DNA of 64,000 nucleotides from an uncultured Pseudoteredinibacter sp. (GTDB lineage Bacteria; Pseudomonadota; Gammaproteobacteria; Pseudomonadales; Cellvibrionaceae): the NCBI RefSeq assembly GCF_947500695.1, contig NZ_CANMSS010000009.1, positions 124,001-188,000 on the forward strand. Reading direction: 5' to 3'. The position numbers and the translations under genes were made by a program. Position 1 is the first letter of the stretch, and the number at the start of each line of letters is the position of its first letter. The notes beneath the pieces are model-generated. The model saw nothing but the letters and a program-made list of their open reading frames with translations. It was not told where the DNA came from and made no database searches. Shown one piece after another: positions 8,025 to 15,724 of the stretch.

Positions 8025-9479
8025 GTGAAACGTTTCCTTTCATCTATGATGATGGCTGGCCTACTGGCCCACAGTTTAGCAAGCAGCGCCGAAGCTATTG
8101 AATTTCATAATGATAATGTTCTCGGCACCTCCATGCAGCTTCGTATAGACGCTGAGAGATCAGAGGCTGCTATCGCACAACAAAACGTTATTAATGAAAT
8201 CAAACGACTCGAGAATGTCTATAGCAGTTACGACCCAAATAGCGAATTAATGCAAATTCACAGTGGTAAGAAAAAAACTTTGTCGACTGATTTGCAAAAG
8301 ATGGTAGAGCTTTGCCAACACTGGCAAAAGCAGCTGCCGATGGCATTCAGCTGCCGCCTCGGAGATGTTATCGCGGCGTGGAATAAAGCCGAAAAAGAGC
8401 AAGCTCGCCCTGACCGAAAGGAAATACGAGCATTAGCACGTAAAGCTCTGTATTCAGAGTATGACTTAACAAAAGATCAAGTCCCACAGGATTTCAAGTG
8501 GGAATTTTCAGCCATCGCCAAAGGTTACATTATCGATCAGGCCTTAAACATAGCAAAGGCCAGCGCACCCAGTGCCAAAGCAATTATGCTGAATATTGGT
8601 GGTGATATTGCACAATGGCAAGGCGGCCACGATACCCCTTGGAAAGTGAGCATTGCCAACCCAAATCAAATGGATGACAGCCAAGGCTCGACACTAGGCA
8701 AGTTAACTTTAGCCAATAACGCTATCGCCTATAGCGGCCACAATGCCCGCAGCCGAAAAATTGGTCGCCGAGAATACAGTCATATTTTACAGGCACGAGA
8801 CGGCTGGCCGAGAGACTTTCCCCACAACGCCATTGTTGTTGCTAAAGACGCGACCACCGCCGATGCCAACGCTACGGCTTTAAGCACCATGGCCGTATCA
8901 GAAGCTATCGATTGGGTGGAATCTCAAGACAGTATTGAAGCCCTACTGATCGATGAGCAAGGGCGGCAATATGCCAGCACAGGTTGGAATCACAATGGTG
9001 GCCCCGAAGCACAAGAACCTCTAGCCTCCATTCACTTTTCACTGCCCAAAATTCGCAGTGGCAATTACCGCAAGCCTTACGTTGCGCTGTGGATAGAAAA
9101 CAGCAAACGTAAAGTCGTGAAGAACTTACTGCTATTAGGCGACAGCGAACGCTGGATGAGCAAAAACAGCCTTTGGTGGCGTCGCCTTGGCCGCAAAGAG
9201 CCAAATCTATTAGATATTATGGCCCGCCCTACTCGTCGCGCTGGCCAATACAGCATTGAGTGGCAGGGTCTAGATGATTTCGGTAAACCCCTAAGCAAGG
9301 GCAAATACCAATTAATAATAGAAGCCGCGAGGGAACATGGCGGCCATGAAAAAATAAGCATTCCATTTGAGCTAGGAAAGCCATTAAAACTAACCGAGAA
9401 AGGCCAAAAAGAGATTCAGCATATAGAGCTGACATTAAGACCAACATTAGTTGCTAACGCTGAGCTTGCAAGCAACTAA
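8025..9479 (+). CDS. apbE: ApbE-type FAD:protein FMN transferase fused to DUF2271
   Basis: 484 residues from GTG 8025. A signal peptide ends near residue 24 (LASSAEA). Residues ~25-310 are an ApbE domain: FSAIAKGYIIDQAL, MLNIGGDIAQW and DATTADANATALSTM are the FAD/Mg-binding and catalytic blocks. Residues ~340-475 are a DUF2271 domain like that of the protein at 1-356. ApbE moves FMN from FAD to a Thr in DxxTGAT-type sites of periplasmic redox proteins. The matching site in its own DUF2271 part reads DIMARPTRRAG and has lost the TGAT core, so this domain is unlikely to be flavinylated and may dock the substrate. The intact motif lies in the first gene of the window. The TBDR gene starts 17 bases after the stop. 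Confidence 0.88.
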   Translation: MKRFLSSMMMAGLLAHSLASSAEAIEFHNDNVLGTSMQLRIDAERSEAAIAQQNVINEIKRLENVYSSYDPNSELMQIHSGKKKTLSTDLQKMVELCQHWQKQLPMAFSCRLGDVIAAWNKAEKEQARPDRKEIRALARKALYSEYDLTKDQVPQDFKWEFSAIAKGYIIDQALNIAKASAPSAKAIMLNIGGDIAQWQGGHDTPWKVSIANPNQMDDSQGSTLGKLTLANNAIAYSGHNARSRKIGRREYSHILQARDGWPRDFPHNAIVVAKDATTADANATALSTMAVSEAIDWVESQDSIEALLIDEQGRQYASTGWNHNGGPEAQEPLASIHFSLPKIRSGNYRKPYVALWIENSKRKVVKNLLLLGDSERWMSKNSLWWRRLGRKEPNLLDIMARPTRRAGQYSIEWQGLDDFGKPLSKGKYQLIIEAAREHGGHEKISIPFELGKPLKLTEKGQKEIQHIELTLRPTLVANAELASN

Positions 9480-9496
9480 ATAACGGGGAGACAGAA

Positions 9497-11701
9497 ATGT
9501 TTAAGAAGTCTACATTAGCTTTGGCCATTGCTCTAGCGAGCAGTAACAGCTTTGCTCAAGTGCAAGAGCTGGAAACCACCAAAGTAAAAGGTGAAACCAA
9601 AGAGAACCAAGAGGTGATCTCTAGCCTTAAAATCGAAGAGAATATGGTTAACAACCTAGATGATCTCGTGCGCGACATCCCGGGTGTTGTTATTAAGGCA
9701 GCCGATGGTCGTTGGGGCGGTACTGGATTTAACATTCGCGGTGTTGCGGATGACCGTATTGCAGTATCCATCGACGGTATCGAGCAAGGTGAATCCTTGC
9801 AGTACGAAGGCGGGCAAGCTTACGGCTATTTTAAAGGTGGTCGAAACGGCCTAGAACTTGAAACCGTTAAGCAAGTTAGTATTACCAAAGGTGCAGACTC
9901 TGTGATCTCAGGCAGCGGCGCACTTGGCGGCTCGGTCCGTTTTGTCACTAAAGATGCTGATGATTTTCTAAAAGATTCCGGTGATGATACGGCGGCCAAG
10001 TTAAGTGCCTCTTACGACAGTGCTAGTGAGACTGCGATGGGTAGCATCGCCGCTGCGGGTCGATTCGGCGGCCTTGAAGCCTTATTGATTGGCACCAAGC
10101 GTAAAGGACATGAAACCGAAAACCATACTGCTGGCGCCGATATAGATGGCTCCGGTCGTGAACGTCCAGATCCTCAAGATATTGATCGCGACAATATCTT
10201 CTTAAAAATGAACTACGACTTCAGCGCCAATAATACCCTTGGCTTTATTGTGGAAGATCGCACAGTAGAAACCGAAACCGACGCGCGCTCATACAATGGC
10301 CCTTGGTATGTAGGTCGAATTGGTGACGATACCAGTGAACGTCAACGCATTGGTATTTTCCAGAAAGCCAACGTGGATGCGGGCTTATTTGATCGCATTG
10401 AGTGGTCCATCGATCGACAAAATGTCAACTTTGAAGCAAAAACCCACCAGTCGGTTACCTTTTATGGCGGCTTAACGCCACGTGTCGACACACGTACTTT
10501 CGATCAAGAGTTAACTCAGTTTAAGTTTGACTTCAACAAACGTATCAAAAGCGGAAACGTTGAACACGATATTTTCTACGGCTTTGCATACTCTGACAAA
10601 GAAGTCGATAACGAAGAAACCCGCGTACAAACTCGCGCTGGCCAAGATCCAGCTTTCACTACCCGCCAAGCCTTGGTTCCCCACTCGGAAATTACGAATT
10701 ATAACCTTTTCGTATTGGACCGCATTAGCCTGAGTGACGATACGAAGCTTGAAGTTGGCTTACGTTACGATGATTATGAGTACGACGCCACTCCATCAGA
10801 ATTTTTCCAGGATAATCTAGGTGGCAACAGTCTAGGCAAACAAGACTTTAACTTCTTCAGCGGCGCCCTAGGTCTCACCCAAAAAGTTGGCGACAACAGT
10901 AAAATTATTGCCAAGATCGGCAGAGCCTTTAAGGCCCCCACTGTTGAGCAACTTTATACTCGAAGCGGCTCGGAAGATAATTGGAGTACAGGTCCTAACC
11001 CAGATCTAGACGTTGAAACGTCTACCAACTATGAGCTTACTTTTGAAACCAAAACCGAAGGCGCACGTTTTGCGGTTACAGGGTTCTTCAACAAGTTCCA
11101 GGACTTTATCGAGACTCGCCCTATAGGCAGCCGTATCAATGAACTTGGAGAAGTCGACGAGTACAATATTCCTGTTAACGTTAGTGATGCTGACACTAAA
11201 GGTTTAGAATTAGTGGCAAGCTTCGATCTAAACAAGACATTAGGCGCTCCTGAAGGCCTAAGTGCTTTCTTTAACTCAGCATATATTGACGGCGAACAGG
11301 ATAATGGCGACCCATTAACCAGCGTTCAACCATTCAGCTCCAAGTTAGGTATTAGCTACGCTAACGAAACTTGGGGAGTTAACTCTACGTTAACTTACAC
11401 TGCTGCCAAAGATGCTGGCGATGCCTACTCTACTAATAGTGAGGGTGAACGTGTTGAGCGTGATTACCTAAGCAATAGTGCAGCAGTACTAGACATTACC
11501 GCCTTCTACAAGCTTACTGAACAGCTCACTCTACGCGCCGGTGTGTTTAATGTTACCGACAAAGAGTATTACATTTGGGACAGCATTCGCTTTGTAGGTC
11601 GTGACGACTTACGCCCAGGTATCGGTGTTCGTGACAACGGCATTTCTCGTTATACCGAGCCAGGTCGTAATTTCACGGTCCGTGCTGACTTTAAGTTCTA
11701 A
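9497..11701 (+). CDS. TonB-dependent receptor, heme/hemoglobin-type family
   Basis: 734 residues preceded by the ribosome site CGGGGAG. The signal peptide ends near residue 20 (SNSFAQ). A TonB-box-like segment follows (LETTKVKG), then a plug domain (~35-150) with DLVRDIPGV, FNIRGVADDRIAVSIDGIEQ and ISGSGALGGSVRFVTKDA. A 22-strand barrel runs to the C-terminal aromatic residue (FTVRADFKF). The barrel shows FKAPTVEQLY and PNPDLDVETSTNYE, matching the FRAP and NPNL boxes of heme receptors, but no His lies between them (the spacer is acidic and Ser/Gly-rich). The substrate could thus be a non-heme iron complex. It is cotranscribed with DUF4198/EF-hand/ApbE and followed by the hairpin at 11711. 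Confidence 0.88.
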   Translation: MFKKSTLALAIALASSNSFAQVQELETTKVKGETKENQEVISSLKIEENMVNNLDDLVRDIPGVVIKAADGRWGGTGFNIRGVADDRIAVSIDGIEQGESLQYEGGQAYGYFKGGRNGLELETVKQVSITKGADSVISGSGALGGSVRFVTKDADDFLKDSGDDTAAKLSASYDSASETAMGSIAAAGRFGGLEALLIGTKRKGHETENHTAGADIDGSGRERPDPQDIDRDNIFLKMNYDFSANNTLGFIVEDRTVETETDARSYNGPWYVGRIGDDTSERQRIGIFQKANVDAGLFDRIEWSIDRQNVNFEAKTHQSVTFYGGLTPRVDTRTFDQELTQFKFDFNKRIKSGNVEHDIFYGFAYSDKEVDNEETRVQTRAGQDPAFTTRQALVPHSEITNYNLFVLDRISLSDDTKLEVGLRYDDYEYDATPSEFFQDNLGGNSLGKQDFNFFSGALGLTQKVGDNSKIIAKIGRAFKAPTVEQLYTRSGSEDNWSTGPNPDLDVETSTNYELTFETKTEGARFAVTGFFNKFQDFIETRPIGSRINELGEVDEYNIPVNVSDADTKGLELVASFDLNKTLGAPEGLSAFFNSAYIDGEQDNGDPLTSVQPFSSKLGISYANETWGVNSTLTYTAAKDAGDAYSTNSEGERVERDYLSNSAAVLDITAFYKLTEQLTLRAGVFNVTDKEYYIWDSIRFVGRDDLRPGIGVRDNGISRYTEPGRNFTVRADFKF

Positions 11702-11710
11702 GCACATAGT

Positions 11711-11747
11711 GGGGTCAGATCCCGTTTTGGTTTAGGGATCTGACCCC
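11711..11747. repeat. 13-bp perfect inverted repeat, REP-like hairpin or terminator
   Basis: GGGGTCAGATCCC (11711-11723) and GGGATCTGACCCC (11735-11747) form a perfect stem around an 11-base loop. It lies between the convergent TBDR (plus) and multicopper oxidase (minus) genes, where a shared terminator is expected. No T-run follows closely. GGGGTCAGA-type palindromes recur between genes in many gammaproteobacteria, often near REP-associated transposases; that link is from general knowledge and is not shown here. Confidence 0.6.
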
Positions 11748-11754
11748 GTTCCTG

Positions 11755-13158
11755 TTAAACGATTTCGATATACCCCATCAACCCCGTTTTCATATGTTCG
11801 ATAACATGGCAGTGATACATCCAACGCCCAGGGTTGTCAGCAACAAATGCTATTTGCACCCTTTCATTTTTCTCCATTAACACGGTGTCGGTAAAAAATG
11901 GCTCAATTTGCTTTTTGTTTGATTTGATCACTTTAAACATCACCCCATGCATATGAATCGGGTGCATATGGGGTGTATTGTTTTTCAAATCGAAAATATA
12001 GCTCTTGCCCAATTCAAGCTTTGCCAGAGGTGCCGGAATATTCCCAGGCTTCATGCCTTCCCAAGCCCGACGGTTAATGGTCCAAAAAGCGTGCTTGGCT
12101 TTACCCAGTTTATCTGCTGGGGTAACCGCTCCTTCCCACTCAAAAACGAAGTGCTTTGTTTCGGCCTGATCCAGTTTTGGTTCAGATAGCGGGTTCGGCA
12201 TCGGCATGGGAACTTCTGCTGCAACGGGCTTTTTTAGTGGCCAATCTTCAGCTTTTAAACGCATCAATTCAAAGAATAATCGCCCTTTACCATTTTCGAT
12301 AATGACTTCCTCCCCTGGCGAGGGCGCTTTAATAGCGATATCAACACGCATACCTGCTCCAATGGAATGGCTCTCCAGCGGTTTAGGCTCAGACAATGGG
12401 TTAGCATCAATACTAACGATGTAAGCGGGTCTATTTTTTACCCGCAGCTTATAAACCAGCGTATTGTCTACATTAGCGAATCGTAAGCGAATCCAAGCAT
12501 TGGCCGGAACGCTTAAGCTGGGCTTATTAACCCCATTGACAGTTTCATAATTACCCGGCGTTCCCATTCGCGCCGCATAGCGAGGAATCGTCAGCGGCTT
12601 GAAAGAGCCGTCATCATTAAGGTGCCAGTTCTTTAACATTAGCGGTAAATCTGCCGCATAGTCACCTGGTGAAAACTGTTCGCTATCTGCCTCTTCTACC
12701 AGCAATAAGCCAACCAAACCCTTCCCTAGCTGCACCACACTGTTCATATGTGGGTGATACCAAAAGGTACCAGCATCAGGGGGAATAAACTCATAGCGGA
12801 AAGTCTCACCCGGCATAATGGGTTTCTGACTTAAAAAAGGCACCCCATCCATAGCAATGTCAATTCGAATACCATGCCAGTGAATTGTAGTAGGCTCACT
12901 GAGTTCATTGATCACCTCAATGACGACAGGTTTGCCTTGCTTGGCTCGAATAATGGGCGAAGGATAAACGCCATTAAAGCCCAAGCCTGGGGTTTGAGTG
13001 CCTGGTATCAATTCAAATTGCGCTTCTTGTAAACGCAGCTGGTACTGATACTCGCCTAGCTGTTCGATACTAAGCTTGGGCATACAGCCAGTTAAGCTGG
13101 CGATTGAAGCTACACCCGCGCCAGCTAAGCTGGCCGATAGAAATTGGCGGCGATTCAT
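11755..13158 (-). CDS. Multicopper oxidase, Tat-exported
   Basis: 467 residues. The N-terminus NRRQFLSAS followed by a hydrophobic segment and SLTGC suggests Tat export and possibly lipid anchoring at Cys25. Three cupredoxin domains are present with all four copper-ligand blocks: HWHG (~93-96), WYHPH (133-137), HPIHMHG (399-405) and YHCHVIEHMKTGLM (448 onward). The trinuclear and T1 sites thus appear complete, with Met as the probable T1 axial ligand. Members oxidise Cu(I), Fe(II), Mn(II) or phenolics with O2; beside iron genes a ferroxidase or cuprous oxidase role is plausible but unproven. It continues the direction of DUF1513 but is separated from it by the MITE-like element at 13178-13447. 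Confidence 0.9.
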   Translation of the reverse strand: MNRRQFLSASLAGAGVASIASLTGCMPKLSIEQLGEYQYQLRLQEAQFELIPGTQTPGLGFNGVYPSPIIRAKQGKPVVIEVINELSEPTTIHWHGIRIDIAMDGVPFLSQKPIMPGETFRYEFIPPDAGTFWYHPHMNSVVQLGKGLVGLLLVEEADSEQFSPGDYAADLPLMLKNWHLNDDGSFKPLTIPRYAARMGTPGNYETVNGVNKPSLSVPANAWIRLRFANVDNTLVYKLRVKNRPAYIVSIDANPLSEPKPLESHSIGAGMRVDIAIKAPSPGEEVIIENGKGRLFFELMRLKAEDWPLKKPVAAEVPMPMPNPLSEPKLDQAETKHFVFEWEGAVTPADKLGKAKHAFWTINRRAWEGMKPGNIPAPLAKLELGKSYIFDLKNNTPHMHPIHMHGVMFKVIKSNKKQIEPFFTDTVLMEKNERVQIAFVADNPGRWMYHCHVIEHMKTGLMGYIEIV

Positions 13159-13177
13159 AATTCGATCTCGAAATACC

Positions 13178-13447
13178 TAAGGCACCTCTGAATAGTGCAG
13201 GTTTTGCTCAGCGGAGCCCTGAAGCGCTTAGCTACTAGGCGCGCTTCGCCGGCAATGGCCGTAGGCCTTGGCAAGAAGCGCAACAACGTAGATGAGCGCT
13301 TCAGGGTCCGCCCTATGGGGCTTCACGTCAACCTCGTACTCTTCGTTGCTCCTTTTCGACAGGCGACCAACCTGCCTTCAAAGAAGCGCCTAGATTACGA
13401 CATTGACGTGAAGCCTGAGCTAATCTGCATTATTCAGAGGTGCCTTA
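13178..13447. mobile_element. MITE-like palindromic element, 270 bp
   Basis: The ends are 23-bp inverted repeats with one mismatch: 13178-13200 starts TAAGGCACCTCTGAATA, and 13425-13447 is its reverse complement. Two more inverted pairs lie inside: GCGGAGCCCTGAAGCGCT (13211-13228) against 13295-13311 with a one-base bulge, and GGCTTCACGTCAA (13319-13331) against 13403-13415. No transposase is encoded; the short open frame inside looks spurious. Flanks are CTAA/TTAA if the repeat is trimmed to GGCACC, so the target duplication is unclear. It fills the gap between DUF1513 and the multicopper oxidase, and looks like a non-autonomous transposon able to fold into a large cruciform or RNA hairpin. 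Confidence 0.7.
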
Positions 13448-13453
13448 AGTCAG

Positions 13454-14641
13454 TTAACTAAGGATGGTTAAATGATTATCCCAAATCATAGCTTTCTCAA
13501 AGGCTGTAGTGTTGATCTGGCTCTGTTTTAGCGCTTGTTTCTGCGCCATGTTTTGATCTGCAACTTGATCAATAGCTGTATTTTTTACATTCACAATCTG
13601 CCCCAGCCCATTACTGATAAAAAAAGCTTGCTGCTCCTTGGCATAGGCTAGGCCACAGGCATCTCGCAAACCATAGCTCTCTTCGAGCTCTAAGCTGTTT
13701 AAATTCCAGCGACTTACAATCCCAGCGCGAGGAGAGCTTAAATAGACTGTGCTGCCCGAAGAGTCTACACTCACGCTACCAATATACTGCTGGTGAGCAC
13801 GCCAATCCTCTTGTGCCGCGCTGAAGGCCAGTAAATTCTCTTCACCATGGTGGCTAAAAGCCAAGGGTAAAATATTTTCGCTTGGCCCTTGATACTGCGC
13901 GGCGATAATGACTCGATCATCTCTGCTAACGGCCATATGACGTAGGCTAAGCTTCGGATCCTCCGGGTAGTACTCGGCAAGAACCTTACTATCATTGCTG
14001 TCAATGTATAGCAGAGATGATTGCATGGTATCGATATTGAGTTTTCGTCGCCCGGTATTCGGCTGGGTATGGATCCCTCCCATTGCCACAACTAGGGTTT
14101 TACCATCCGACAAACATTCAATTTGATGAGGGCCTATGCCTGGCAAGGGGATTTCTTCCAGCAATCGCCAAGCATCAGCCGGATCAAAAACTGCAATACT
14201 GGCGGCTTTTTTATCCAGATGATTTTGCGGCACCAAAACCTTACCATCTTTATTGCGACAAGCGTGGCCAAAGAAATGTCGATTCGCAGAAGCAACGATT
14301 TTATTGAGTAAAAGGCCACGCTCAACATCCACATGGTACAACTCGGTACCAGGCCTACGAGCAATAGCCAGGCAGGTTCTAGCCTCGCTGCTTATAGGCT
14401 TAACAGCATCTAGCGGCAGCGGTGACATGTCCAACACTTGATGGATACGCTGAGGTAGCGGCAACATAAAACGCAGCTTGCCTTCTATGCCCGCAGCCGC
14501 AATACCATAAGGGTTCGCTTTATTGAAACGATCTTGATAGCCACTCAACAGCAGAGTTCGTACGTTAAGCGGTGTATCACAAGAAAACAAACCCACTAAT
14601 GAAAGCCCAAGCCCAGCAAAAACAAACTCTCGTCTGTTCAC
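13454..14641 (-). CDS. DUF1513 domain protein, beta-propeller-like, exported
   Basis: 395 residues. MNRREFVFAGLGLSL looks like a Tat signal and is followed by a Cys (FSCDTP) that could be a lipobox. The body has repeated beta-propeller-like blades (HFFGHACRNKDGKVLVPQN, VVAMGGIHTQPNTGRRKLN, HMAVSRDDRVIIAAQYQG, VSVDSSGSTVYLSSPRAG, CGLAYAKEQQAFFISNG). DUF1513 genes commonly end an imelysin / di-heme protein / imelysin cluster, the exact order seen here when read on the minus strand. A periplasmic iron-handling role is inferred from that cluster; biochemistry is not established. The start lies 6 bases after the stop of the upstream imelysin-like gene. Confidence 0.85.
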   Translation of the reverse strand: MNRREFVFAGLGLSLVGLFSCDTPLNVRTLLLSGYQDRFNKANPYGIAAAGIEGKLRFMLPLPQRIHQVLDMSPLPLDAVKPISSEARTCLAIARRPGTELYHVDVERGLLLNKIVASANRHFFGHACRNKDGKVLVPQNHLDKKAASIAVFDPADAWRLLEEIPLPGIGPHQIECLSDGKTLVVAMGGIHTQPNTGRRKLNIDTMQSSLLYIDSNDSKVLAEYYPEDPKLSLRHMAVSRDDRVIIAAQYQGPSENILPLAFSHHGEENLLAFSAAQEDWRAHQQYIGSVSVDSSGSTVYLSSPRAGIVSRWNLNSLELEESYGLRDACGLAYAKEQQAFFISNGLGQIVNVKNTAIDQVADQNMAQKQALKQSQINTTAFEKAMIWDNHLTILS

Positions 14642-14647
14642 CTGAAC

Positions 14648-15724
14648 TCAATCCCCATCGTTATTATTAAATCCAAGCTGAATCCCTAAAGCTGCTGGAA
14701 TATCGTGTTTGTACAGCGTGGTTAAGGATTTCAAGGATTGATTAACCGCGCTAGCATTATCCGTTTCACCCGCAGTTAAAGCGCTGAAGAAGCTGTGGCT
14801 ATCGGCTCTTAATAGTTCTTGCGTGGCCAAAAGCTCCGCTTCTATTTTATCGGCTAAGTCTTTTGCGCCCTGGCTTTCAAGATAGCTCTTCATTCCCGCT
14901 CGATGCCATAACAAATCGACACTCGCCAAGTTAGCTAGCAAGTTTTTGCGGGAGTTTTGCGAGCGCCAAGATTCCAATAGATAGGGGTTAACTCTAGCGT
15001 TCTTGCGTTTGCTACCTAATGCGTCCGCCAGTTTTTTATTGCTCGCGGTTTCCAGCAGGGCAAGCTGGCCGTCAATAATATAGGCAACAGCTGTTTTTGC
15101 ATCAGGAAAAGACACATTTTCAGGCCCATAGTTACTCAATTGCTTGCCATAACTACCCTGCCACTCTTGCAATAATTTACTGCTATTCACCTTGAGCTGA
15201 CTGGCTTGCATGCTTAGCAAACCACACAGTGCCCCTTTACTGGGTGACTTACTAGCAAGTTTAGGATCAAATAATAAATACTCGGCCGCTGACAGGCCCT
15301 GAACAACGGTACTAGACTTGGCGAATTTCTCCACTGACAAATCAGCATTCTCTGCTAACAAAGGTCGAATCTTTTTAGCAACAAGGTTCTTGCTGTCTGG
15401 CCAAAATTGAAACTTCCAGGCCAAGTTTTGCTCATTTATTGGGCCGTAGTTGATCGCCTGTAGTTGCTGCCAAGCTCTCATATTCAAGCGCCAAGCTTCT
15501 TGCAAGGCTGTCTTATCCAGCTCACTAGCCGAGTTGCTACATTGAGTGCTTACCACTTCATCAAAGTGTTTACTACGCTCAGCCATATTGCCATGCAGTG
15601 GCAATATATAGTCATGCAGTGCCCGATGAATAAAGGCATCTTCAGGAGCTTTTGCACTACAAGCCGCTAAGCTAACAGTCACAATAGCTAACGTGGTTTT
15701 ATATCCTAGATGTTTAAAGATCAT
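14648..15724 (-). CDS. Imelysin-family (M75-like) lipoprotein with degenerate motif
   Basis: 358 residues. The signal ends VSLAACSAK, a lipobox with Cys near 22. The two-bundle helical imelysin fold is suggested by EAWRLNMRAWQQLQAINYGP (~75-95), FQFWPDSKN and the C-terminal helices. The family motif GxHxxE is replaced by GLSAAEYLLF: Gly and Glu remain but His is missing, unlike the imelysin at 17185-18459. Loss of that His may alter metal binding. Imelysins (as in the EfeO C-terminal domain and IrpA) take part in iron uptake, not proteolysis. The start overlaps the di-heme gene's end by 11 bases. Confidence 0.82.
   Translation of the reverse strand: MIFKHLGYKTTLAIVTVSLAACSAKAPEDAFIHRALHDYILPLHGNMAERSKHFDEVVSTQCSNSASELDKTALQEAWRLNMRAWQQLQAINYGPINEQNLAWKFQFWPDSKNLVAKKIRPLLAENADLSVEKFAKSSTVVQGLSAAEYLLFDPKLASKSPSKGALCGLLSMQASQLKVNSSKLLQEWQGSYGKQLSNYGPENVSFPDAKTAVAYIIDGQLALLETASNKKLADALGSKRKNARVNPYLLESWRSQNSRKNLLANLASVDLLWHRAGMKSYLESQGAKDLADKIEAELLATQELLRADSHSFFSALTAGETDNASAVNQSLKSLTTLYKHDIPAALGIQLGFNNNDGD

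Noticed and set aside
13195-13461. An 88-residue open frame inside the palindromic element
   Set aside because: It has no ribosome site, no family resemblance and lies wholly in inverted-repeat sequence; it is a by-product of the element.
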